Source: Monilinia fructicola (Eukaryota > Ascomycota > Leotiomycetes > Helotiales > Sclerotiniaceae). From it: 64,000 nucleotides of DNA. The position numbers and the translations under genes are program-made. The DNA is taken from positions 1,741,501 to 1,805,500 of the forward strand of contig VICG01000006.1 of assembly GCA_008692225.1 (NCBI GenBank). Direction: 5' to 3'. Positions 39,035 to 49,534 of this stretch are shown here, piece by piece. The number at the start of each line of letters is the position of its first letter. The first letter of the stretch is position 1. The notes under the pieces are model-generated. The model saw nothing but the letters and a program-made list of their open reading frames with translations, was not told the DNA's origin and made no database searches.

Positions 39035-39889
39035 ATGGAAGTCACAACCGGTGTTGTTGGACTTGTCAGCGTCGTCACTAGCTGCATTGAGCTTACCAAA
39101 ACGATTCAACTGGGCCGCAACTTCGCAAATGATCTTGATACATATGAATTGAGATTAGACCTCATGAAATGTCGATTCAGCGTATGCTGCGAATCCATTG
39201 TGCAATATTGTAACACAAATGGAGAATCTACAATCATCGAAAGCGCAACATGTGTTTTTGACAAGGTTCAGAGCCTTTTCAAACAAGCACAAGAAAAGTC
39301 GGATGCGTTCAGAAAAGGGGCCCAAAGCAAAGACTCCTTGAAGCTTGCTACCAGCTCTGATGAGATCTCACTGTCTCAAAAGGCTCGTCATTGCTGGAAC
39401 ACAATACAGAACAAGAATCAAGAAGAAACCAAGAAGATACAGAAAATGTTAAAGACAAAAGACAAAATTCGTTGGGCTGTTTACGAGAAAGAAACATTCA
39501 ACAAACTGGTAGAGGATATCACGATATTGGTTGATGGCATGGAAAGAATGTTTCCTACAGCTGTCGACATTTTCCATCGTCAAATAATGCAACGAGCAAT
39601 CGACGATGTCCTTGACCAAGAATATGTAAAGGAAATCACCGAAGCTGCAAGAAAGGATGATCGCGTGTTGCATGATATTGGGAAGAAAAAGCTTCGAGCT
39701 TGTAACAACAAGTACATTGGAAACCGACAGACGGGTGCTAGCAAGGTTGTGAATGGCAATATAACTGTCGCTGGTTGGGCAGGAGGCAGGCAAGAAAGCA
39801 GCAACTATTACGAAGGTAACGTAGCGGAAGGTCACGGTAGGACGGTCAACGGAAATCAATATGGAGGTAAAGGTATCTTTGATGATTAG
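39035..39889 (+). CDS. HeLo-domain protein with C-terminal amyloid-like repeats (HET-S-type cell-death effector)
   Basis: Single exon, 284 residues, close to HET-s/HET-S size. Residues about 1-215 fit the HeLo domain: a glycine-containing hydrophobic N-terminal helix (VVGLVSVVTSCIELT), then QLGRNFANDLDTYELRLDL, equivalent to the conserved LGRxFxxDxxxxxLxLD block, then an all-helical region. Residues 224-245 and 256-277 are two copies of a ~22-residue motif Y-x-G-N-x3-G-x5-N-G-N, 32 residues apart, as in prion-forming domains that stack into a beta-solenoid. In the known family (Podospora HET-S with its NLR NWD2), the receptor motif seeds the effector's repeats. The folded amyloid then exposes the N-terminal helix, which inserts into and permeabilises membranes. 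The frame is intact, unlike the NLR partner. Function here is by analogy; no activity can be read from sequence. Confidence 0.85.
   Translation: MEVTTGVVGLVSVVTSCIELTKTIQLGRNFANDLDTYELRLDLMKCRFSVCCESIVQYCNTNGESTIIESATCVFDKVQSLFKQAQEKSDAFRKGAQSKDSLKLATSSDEISLSQKARHCWNTIQNKNQEETKKIQKMLKTKDKIRWAVYEKETFNKLVEDITILVDGMERMFPTAVDIFHRQIMQRAIDDVLDQEYVKEITEAARKDDRVLHDIGKKKLRACNNKYIGNRQTGASKVVNGNITVAGWAGGRQESSNYYEGNVAEGHGRTVNGNQYGGKGIFDD
39704..39769 (+). other. Amyloid-like repeat 1 of the HeLo protein
   Basis: Residues 224-245: K-Y-I-G-N-x3-G-x5-N-G-N. Lies directly after the lysine-rich end of the HeLo domain (GKKKLRACN). Confidence 0.75.
39800..39865 (+). other. Amyloid-like repeat 2 of the HeLo protein
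   Basis: Residues 256-277: Y-Y-E-G-N-x3-G-x5-N-G-N. It ends six or seven residues before the stop, as expected for a C-terminal prion-forming domain. Confidence 0.75.
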
Positions 39890-42800
39890 AAGAAATCATC
39901 TGTCTTGTCTGGAATAGGCGCAAGGAACCAGCACCCTTAGCTAAAATTGGATGGTTTTTACCTGTTACTTCTTATCATCGTGACACCCCAGGTGCTTCTC
40001 ATGTGCTGGCTATCTGATCCAAAATTGAAACTTCTCGACGTAGCAAGCATGAACCAACTCGGTTCCAACCCCCACAAAAGCTCTCGGCATTGAATAGGGG
40101 CACAAAGGCAACAGGAACCGGAGTCTTTGCCTAAATTTTTGTTCCAATAGCTGGAGGGCTTAGAAATTGAATGAAACTTAGGATGTCGATCCTCGAACGC
40201 AAGCCCCGCACCTTTCAAGGTCCAAAATTCAGAAGATTCTTCTAGTATCAATGCTTCAATACGAGTTATGCCTATATGTGTGACACACTATATGCAATTC
40301 TCCGAGTTTCGTGTCACTTTAATTGATGCATATGCGACGTTACACCACCTCTACTATCATGATACGTTTGCTGAGGGGTGTATTCCGGCGTATACGCGAA
40401 CTTGTGGATAAGCGAATTGACATATCAATCAATGTAGTGTACTTGTTAATAAACTAGTTCATACAAAAATGCAGAATATTGATTAATCTATCAGGGTACT
40501 CGCGCATGTCTTATAATATATTTAAAAGACATACTACGCTGATTCGCGAACGCCATATGCCCCGAAGCATGTGCATTTGGGGACAAGTGTTTAGATTGGT
40601 TTTCTTGAAAAGCTCTTATCATTTGGGAATTTTCAGACGCCGTAACCAGTCAAGCCACTTGAGGATGGGTGGGTAAGATCGTCCTGGATCTCTACTCGGT
40701 GTAGGAATGAAGGGTAGTTACCTCAGGTGCATGTATGAGTCTCATGAACTTGGATTAGTCGAGTAGATAAAAATATTTTTTCACGGGCCCGTTGCATATC
40801 CAGTGGTGGCAATTCAAATTCCAGGGCCAGTGAATTCAAAGCAGATTGGAGCATCTCATGAAGCTTTTTAAGGCTTCTACAAAACTATTTGTCAATCGAA
40901 ACCAGCCCAAACCATCAATCTTTTACAGACAATTTAACAAATGACCGCAGTTTGGAGGCTTTTCTGTGTCCCTTGAACTGCAAATATCACTAAATATCAC
41001 AGAATCATTCCCCTGACCCTAGCTCCTGCTCTCTGCTGCCCAGATTCAGTAGAAGTGCGTCTGTTTTCAGCACTCCCGTATGATTTGCCAAAGTCTTTGA
41101 CAGAGCCGCCGTTTCCTTCCTGTTGCTTGGGGACTTTTATACGAGTCCTAATATTCCTTGTTTGTACATTCCCTCTTTTTTATATAGCCTCGTTAACGGC
41201 TATCTGTTCGGTTCAACTTTCGTGCGACTTCTAAATACCATTGAGCATTTCATTCTCTTCAATGCGAGGATGACTGAGGGCAAGCCAATGTGATGTGAAT
41301 TGATAGAGTAAAAACAAGCGGAAAGAGTTACATATAGAATTGGAGCTTCAGCACATATCCGGGAAGATTGTTTCTTTTGGTCAGGAATAGAAAAAGTGGA
41401 AGACTATTCAGTCGCAGCAATATCCGCACGCATATTGCCGAATCCTCTTCCATATGTGCTGATCAACACTCAACAAATGAGAAATATGATATGAAGGTGC
41501 AGAAGAACTTCGTTCGCATTGTGTGACGAACCATTTACTTTTTCCAAAATGATAGGGGCTTGAAATACATCTATACCTGCTGCATGACAGAGCCGAACAA
41601 TTTCATTTTGCCGACTAAGACCAAGATCTAATGCGTGGTTCGGGAGTTCAAGAACGATAAGGCAGATGATTGAAATATTCCTGATATGAGAGTTTGGAGT
41701 AAAATGATCGTGCGTCGAGAGCATTTTAAGCGAGGCGAGGATCATCGTCTTCATTATATTGATGATTTATTTGAGACCATCATCACCATCTTGCACTAAT
41801 CAACCAGTTAGCTTTTTTGATAAGTGCTATGTAAAAAGTTAACTACTCGTCCGTTTCATGAAGTCGCCAGCTTTGAAGAAGGTTGCTAGGGTTACGAGCC
41901 TAGATTACAGAATATATTTTATACTACAATACATGTGGTCTTCACACATGGCCCAAGCAAGGGCTAGCCTTATTAGGCGATCACCATACGGGGCAACGTA
42001 CAGCAACCCCACGACAACCCATTGACGTTAAACATGACGTCAATATTAATATGATATATAGATTAGCGCTCTTGATCGCAGGAATAGAGAATTGATCACG
42101 GGAAAAGTCATGGGGATTATACTATACCTAGGTACCATAATTAGATCCTCATTTAGCCACGTCTTATGGCGCGTCATTTCGAGCATGACAAAATTTATAC
42201 TTGTGTGGATTAGGAAATATGCGCAAGATTCCACGAAATTTCACGTACAAACTTTCAAGCCGAAGATCACCCAGAATGGCATAAAATTTAAAAAGGGTAT
42301 CAAAAATGTAATTGGATAACCTTCTGAACTTCCTTTGTTTCTTTCAGATCATCTAACCTAGATGCTACTGTAGCTGGAGAGACCTGTGCGAGTGATAGGC
42401 GATTACATAAGGCAACTGGGCACACCGGGTGGCAGTAAATGTATGGTCTAGAATGAAAGTTTAACGAAAAGGCTACTCCGTATAGTATAATCTACCGAAT
42501 GTTTAATATAGAAATATTATTCTTTAATATCAAATTATATTATATGAAGAAAAATGTTATTTTGATATTGCAAAGCATTATATAGTTATAATTACAATAA
42601 TTTGCTACAATAATTACGATTATATAATTATGTGATATAATTATAATCACATAATTATATTTAACATTATCATACGCACAGACCACTAATAGCAGGTTGC
42701 TCTTAGAGTCGCATTAATTGTCGAAAATACGTGATGATGAATCTGAGGGACGTCCATCCGATCTACTTGTACATACCGATGAATCTTAGAACGATCGGAC

Positions 42801-43207
42801 ATGGAAATGTGATAAACAGGATAACCTGCAAGTGAAATATTACACGTGATTTCGCGTAAACATAAGGTTAGATTTCTGCTCATCACGCACGCGTTTATTT
42901 ATAGTCTAAAGTTCCCCCCATTCATACATATCATTGCGTCGCGTTTCATTTACCTACTTATAAAAAACTACTTACGTTCTATACACAACAAAGAAGGGAA
43001 ACATCGCATATTCCACTTTACATATCTAGGTTCTTTGAGCTAGGTATCTTTGAATTTTATTGTTTACCTACCTAGGTACGTGGTGTCATCCACGTTGATA
43101 TCTTGAGATTAATCACCTATTCCTTCCCGACCAACCTTAACCATTACATTACTCCGCAATAAGTTTCTGACTATATTAGACTGCCCTACAATCAAAACTA
43201 ACTTGTC
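39890..43207. other. Long intergenic region, no supported gene
   Basis: No convincing coding frame. The short frames (at most about 97 codons) lack domains and intron patterns. Contains an AT-rich patch about 42490-42665 with a perfect hairpin. At its 3' end CCTACCTAGGTACGTGG and a pyrimidine-rich stretch form the upstream region of the GTPase gene. A small inverted repeat ATTGACGT...ACGTCAAT occurs near 42022-42046. Confidence 0.5.
42621..42660. repeat. AT-rich perfect hairpin
   Basis: 15-bp arms ATATAATTATGTGAT / ATCACATAATTATAT separated by about 9 nt, inside a short AT-rich patch. Possible remnant of a small inverted-repeat element. Confidence 0.8.
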
Positions 43208-46200
43208 ATGGAGGAGCTTCATGGAGATGAGCTCGCGTCCCATCGATCTCTGCACAAAAAGGCTTTGACAGTTGCGCCTAAGTATGGAAGAGAAACAGGC
43301 GAATTTTGGGCAGCTGGTGAGTGAATATTAATATTCTTATTTCTCAAGTATTTAGGTCGCTGATTGTTTATGCCCACCCAGTACTCAAGCATGATAAGAA
43401 TGTCTTGAATTGGGGCTCGGAAGACTTACACTGGTTTAAGGTGAAAGGCAAACACACTGTTGCGAAAGTACAAAAAGCATACCACAAGAAGTGTGGTGTC
43501 ATGACCGTGCTTCATCAAGGAGATCATGTAGTAGCATTGACATCTCAGATGCATCAGATTAATCACTTCAAGGATGATATCATTTTTTTTTGGAGCACAG
43601 AGAGTATGTCTGGAGGCGGCATCTCTACCACTAGCAGACCACCTCTACAATCTGTTGACACTGCGATACAAAATCGCATGCATCCTAGACCTCACACTCC
43701 TCCCCAAATCAAGCCTGATCCTGAATACACGTCGATCGGCAAAAAGACAGAGGCATATCTTCCGACTGTCTCTTTGAGTCCTTTCAATACCCCTTCTATC
43801 CCTCGCTCGTCACCTCAAGCTGTACAGTTTGAAAGGGTTTCTTCATTAGACTCAAGATCACTTGAAACAAGCTCTCCTACATCAAAACCTATTAACGGCT
43901 ATAATATGTTCGCTGACGCTCATCGAGAGAATCATTTGAAAACCATGTCTTCACCTAGTAAGCCACAATATTGTTAATGTTGTTGGTCTCTAGGCTAACC
44001 AAAACAGCCGCGGTTGAAATGACCTTGAAGGAATCGTGGGATACCTTGACTCCTACATCTCGTGAATATTGGGAATTAAAGGTTCCCAAGAGATCAAGCA
44101 ATACCCCTACGCCAATCAATCTTTCTGCGCCCAATTTGATTTTGGGGTTCAAGTCTTTCGCTGAAATATATCGTGAAAATTATGCAAGTTCAAGCGCTAC
44201 ACCTGGTAAGATTTTTGACTTATAGCCTTTCCTGCACTTCAACTAATCTCAAAATAGGCGAATTTGAGTCTTCCCTGCGGCGAAGCTGGGACCAAATGAC
44301 GGCTGAAACTCGTGAATACTATTCAAAGAAGGCTTTATCAAAATTTGATGCCCCTACACCAAACACTGATTATTTCTCGTCTCAATCTGTCGTTGATACC
44401 GAAACACCCCAAGGAAGTTCGAGTCCGTTACCTAATGACTATTCTGTATCCATGTCCGAAGATAATATTATAATGGAACGTGAAGATCATAGCTCGCCAA
44501 TAGCCACAGATGAAGACGAAATCGCTGAAGCAGATCTATCTATTGCAGAACTTACAAAAACTAGGATTCAAAAGATCATTGATGATAGCTCACCGGAGGT
44601 TCTAGAGGAGGAGGCAAAGAAAACATACGATTTCCTTGCCGTATTGAAAGCTCGTCTCAATGTACCGGAAGCTCAATCACATCCAGATACAAAGCATTGG
44701 CTTCATAAAATCGGCAAGTCTTATATATCCATACCCAAACTTGTTGTTGCTGATTTCTATAGAAACCTTGCAAGCTCAAGTTGTAGATACTCCAACTATT
44801 ATCGGTGTCGTTGGTAATACTGGTGCAGGCAAAAGTAGTGTGATAAATGCTATTCTCGATGAAGAACGCTTAGTTTCTACTAATTGGTAAGTGGCTTCAA
44901 GCACCTGAAAAGTGAATGTACTTAAATTTTCGTAGTATGCGTGCTTGTACAGCAGTTGTGACAGAGATATCATGGAATTCAAGCGACGATCCAAACAAGA
45001 AGTATAGAGCAGAGATCGAGTTCATTAAGGAAAGTGACTGGAAGAAAGACCTTCATGTTTCCCTAGCCGAGCTCATCAATGATTCCGGAGAGGTAATAAG
45101 TAAAGAATCATTCTGCGTGTAGGAATGCTAACATCGAGACAGGTTTCAAGTGAGCATATCAATCCGAAAGCTGATGCTGGCGTTGCATATGCCAAGGTCA
45201 AGGCAGGCAAGTATGCCCCTCTCTTCCAACAAGAAAACTGTCTAAAAGAACTTAGTCTATCCAAACATGACGAGAAAAATGATTGAAGCATCTAGTGTCG
45301 AGAAGATGTTAGCCTACAAAGATGTCCAAGAAGTACTCGGAACTACCAAGACTGTCGAAATGTCTAATCCAGAATTCTTCTATAAAGAACTTCAGCAGTA
45401 TGTTGACAGCAAAGAGAAGTCTACTGGTGAGAAGGGAAAGAAAGCCCGCAAAAAGAAGGGAAAGAAAGCCGATAAAGAGAAACGAATCATGGAGTTTTGG
45501 CCTTTGATCAAAGTCGTGAGAATATTTGTTAAAGCTGATGTCTTATCTACGTGAGCATCAAACAGAACATCCTCAATACTCATTTCAAGCTTACGTATTC
45601 TCAGTGGCGCGGTTATCGTCGATTTACCCGGTGTTCATGACTCAAACGCCGCTCGTGCAGCTGTTGCGGCTGGATACACGAAACAATGCACTGGTAATAC
45701 CACAGCTTTCTATACATCTTCTTGGAACTATGGCTAATCATGTTTTTAGGCTTATGGGTCTGTGCGCCAATCAATAGAGCAGTCGATGACAAGGCAGCAA
45801 GGTCACTTCTTGGTGAATCTTTCAAGCGGCAATTGAAGTATGACGGAGTAAGTAATTTGGTGATAGATTTCCACTCGGATTTACTGACTATTTGCAGCAA
45901 TTTTCAACGATCACTTTCATCTGCTCCAAAACTGATGATATCTCCGTTCTTGAAGCTTCAGACTCCTTGGGCTTAGAAGAGGTCATGGCTGAAGATAGTG
46001 CGAGAATTGATGAGATCGACAGGAAAAGAGAGGAATTAAACGCCAAGATTACGGAAATGAATGAAAGCATAGAGGTCTACGGTATAATCTTTAGTGAAGC
46101 GGACGAGACTTTTGATATCTGGGATGATCTTAAAAGAGATGCTGAAGGCGGAAAGACAGTTTATGCGCCCAAGGTTGAAGCAAAGTCTCTCAAGCGAAAG

Positions 46201-48540
46201 CGCTCTCATTCACCCAAGGAATCGCTCAAGAAGGCCAAGAGATTGGGATATGAAGATGATAGTGATAGTGATGACTTTATCGATGATGGTGATGAGAACG
46301 ATGATGAGGACCAGGAAGATGAAGAAACTTTTTCCGATGACGAGGCAAAAGTGGAAGAAGAAGATATCGATAGGGGCGAGCCGCTAACAATTGAAGTCAT
46401 CGAGCAAAGGCTTGATGAGCTCAAAGACACTAAGAAAAAAGCTCGGAAGGAGAAGGCCGCTATACAATTAGCGATCAAAGATGTTCGAAAGGAATTGAGA
46501 GAATCAGATGAGGCAAGAAGAGAGATTGACACGAGAATGCATGCCGAGTGTATCGATGGTCGCAACAGATACTCCAAGGGTGCAATTCAACAGGATTTCG
46601 CTGCCGGTATCAAGGAGCTTGACAACATTAATGCTGAAGAGGAAGATGAAGAAAATTTCGATCCTGAAGATGAAATCAGAGATTACGAAGCTGTAGCTCG
46701 GAGCCTCCCCGTATTCTGCGTAAGCAGCAGAGCATATCAGCAGCTGAATGGAAGATTGCAGAAGGATGCTAAGATTCCAGGCTTTCGCCACGTTGAAGAA
46801 ACTGAGGTATATTGCCGTTCAATCATCTTGAGATATAATATTGCTGATAAAAATGATATTTTAGATTCCACAACTCAAAGCTCATTGCAAAAAGCTTACC
46901 GAAGCTAGTCGAAGTACTAATTGCCGCCGATTTCTAAATTCTCTTGTTCAGATTGTAATGTCCATATCTTTATGGGCAAACGATGATGGAACAGGCATTA
47001 ATCGTTCAGATTCACAAAAGGTTGCTGAAGATCAGTTATGGCTTGAAAGGGAGCTGGAGGATTTAGGAGACAAGCTCTACAACGCGGTAGATGATTGCAT
47101 CTATGACATGGAAGATGCTTTGAATGAAAATATTTTCAAAAAGTTTAGGAAGATCATTCCGTTGGCTGTGGACCAAGCACCCCAAATGGTATCTAAGTGG
47201 GGTGCTCCTTTAAATAACATGGATCCTGATGCAAGAGGCTTGCGCTGGAGTACATATAAAGGTAAGTGTTGGATCACAAGTGTTCAATTTGGTTAAGCTA
47301 TACTAACAGCTTTAGCTATTTGCCGCAGAGACGGTGGACCCTTTTCTAACAATGATGGTAAAAGTCAAACAAAATCCCTTTAATTACTCGGTACTAATGA
47401 AAGAAGGTACTCACGATTGGAACTCCCAATTGACTGAACCAATTATGAAACACTTGGCGGGTAGTTGGGAGAAAATCTTTTTTCAGGAGACTTCCATCTG
47501 TACTCAAAGAATTCACTAAAAAGTCAAATAGAATTCTGAAAACCTTTCATAGAGACGTTGAGTCTCAGAGTCGCGAGAATGGTACAGGAATTGCTTGCTT
47601 GGACATGTTAGCCCAGCAACTCGGAACCTACGAGGCAACTTTCTCAATACTCACAACGAAAATGATGGAGGTTATCAATATCCTTCAACGTGAGGCAAAT
47701 AGAGAATTTGTTCCAGTTGTGGCAAGAAAGCTCGCTTCTGCTTATACATGGTGTGCAAACGAACGTGGTACGTCTAATATGTTCTCAATCACTTCCTTTA
47801 TTTATTTCTAACGCTGTTGATTAGGTGGTGGCTTATTCAAGCGTATGAAAGACCATATGCACAAGAACATCAACCGATCACGACACGCAATGTTTACTGA
47901 GAGTTGCGATGGAGTCAAAACCAAACTCAATAAGATGTGCCAAATAATTGAAGAAAGTATGAATGAAGGTACTGATGAAGTTTTCATGCTCATGCGCCGA
48001 GATTATCTCCAAGTACTCAACGGTGCTCAAGTCACTGGGGAGGTCATGCCTAAATGGGAGCGCCACATGAGATCCGATATTGCTCACATTTTGGAGACAC
48101 ATGAGAGAGATGAAATGGAGAAGCTTGCAACTAAGCTGAAGTCTGAAGAAGCGAAAGAAGATGACGTGATGAATATTATTGAATTTGACGGAGTTGATGG
48201 CGACAATGACGAATCTGCTGAGGGAACGGCAGTTCAAGAAAATGAATCTAACGCCGTAGCCGAAAACGTTACCGTGGTGGAGACTGATGTAAATAGAGAA
48301 CAATCTGTGGACGATGAAACCGACAATAGCAAGAAATCTGAGCCGATTCGAGCAGCCACCAAAATTGAGCCCTTTCAAATGGACCTCGATGGCCCGATAA
48401 ACGAACCCTTCTCTACCGAATTTCCTTCAGCTGAAGACTTCCCAACTGACGCTCCCTTCACAAAAGACGCTTCTGCCGATGCTCTTTGTTCAAATACCAC
48501 GTCAATTGAAGCCTTCGCATATTCTTCTCACGCCAATTAG
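43208..48540 (+). CDS. Large SLIP-GC/dynamin-like GTPase with N-terminal HMG-box-like modules
   Basis: Fifteen exons; introns 43317-43381, 43958-44007, 44206-44257, 44714-44762 (GC-AG), 44887-44935, 45093-45142, 45207-45255 (GC-AG), 45551-45604, 45694-45749, 45848-45897, 46807-46864, 47262-47315, 47358-47403, 47768-47824. Splicing gives about 1,530 residues. The GTPase core has the P-loop GNTGAGKSS (about 464-472), DLPG (about 666-669, G3) and SKTD (about 732-735, G4-like). Between P-loop and G3 is a lysine-rich insert (KGKKARKKKGKKADKEKR). After G4 come an NLS-like KRKRSHSPK and a long acidic tract, then helical regions. The family resembles nuclear SLIP-GC-type large GTPases. Upstream of the GTPase are two HMG-box-like modules (FADAHREN...ESWD...REYW and FAEIYREN...RSWD...REYY), each split by an intron at the same place. 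One apparent extra base lies in the T run 47478-47483. Cellular role unknown. Confidence 0.8.
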
Positions 48541-49534
48541 GCATATTTGGTTTCGGTCTTGTTGTCAACCAAAGATTTGTCAACAGATTATTCCGATAAA
48601 CATTTCCTTCGTTACCCTAATCCTGGGACCCTGGTTACGGATATTGACTACAGATTCAGGATACCGATATTCTAGAATCTATCTTAGCCTATTTGAGTGT
48701 GTTCGGGTGGATAAGAAGGCTAACGAGGAGATTTGGTAATTGTGATGTATTCAACAAGATTCAAGGGAAGGAACACTCAAGGTCACTTCAAGGGAATGAT
48801 GCTGTTCTTGATATTTCAAGAACATCTTGCTACAAGTACTGGTTAGGATCTAGCAGGTGACTTTGGAAATCTAAATATGTGCAAGTATTTGAGGCTGAAC
48901 TGTGTGATGCATTCTGGACTACAGGTTTGTGGTATGCAACGTTGAGATGTTTTGTTCAATGGTGAGTATATATGCATCCCTCAACCTCCTACATCACAAT
49001 TATCCTTCAATTTGGCAGCAAATTGTAACATAGATGCAACTGCCGTTTCAAAATCTTGAATAGCAAGCGAATGGAGGACTAACACTAGGAGAGGGGACCG
49101 TCTTGTACTTTTTCCGAATACCATTATATATCGCAGTTGATAACAATTTTGGAACCCCATGATGTTGTATTTCTGGAAGAGATTTAATCGTCTTTTGACT
49201 AGTGTCGCATGACGAATGGCCTTCTTTTCATGATTCCTAGGTTGGGAAGGGGCGAAGTCATTCTTTTCATAATTACCACACCCAGAACTACCCCAAACAA
49301 TAAGGTGAGAACGAATGATGCCCAGCAGAGGTAGGCGCTAGGTAGCTTTTCTTCTGCCGTGATCTTTTGAGGAAAACAAACGACTTTCATCGCCATCGAT
49401 AAACATCCATCATTCATATAATCCTCACTCTCGTTCAAACACCACAAATATTTGCACATCCTATAAACCTAATCCCATTCTTACAGTCTTTTCTACAAAA
49501 TTTATAATAGCAACAATAGATATATCCAGCCAAT
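48541..49534. other. Intergenic; possible small membrane ORF on the minus strand
   Basis: Mostly the 3' flank of the GTPase gene and the 5' flank of the next gene. A minus-strand 86-codon frame (49459-49199) contains one good transmembrane helix (LCWASFVLTLLFGVVLGVVI) followed by basic residues. It could be a real small membrane protein divergent from the gene at 49535, but has no other support. Confidence 0.35.

Noticed and set aside
42022..42046. ATTGACGT...ACGTCAAT inverted repeat as a CREB-type site
   Set aside because: The spaced palindrome lies far from any called gene start (over 1 kb) and could be chance.
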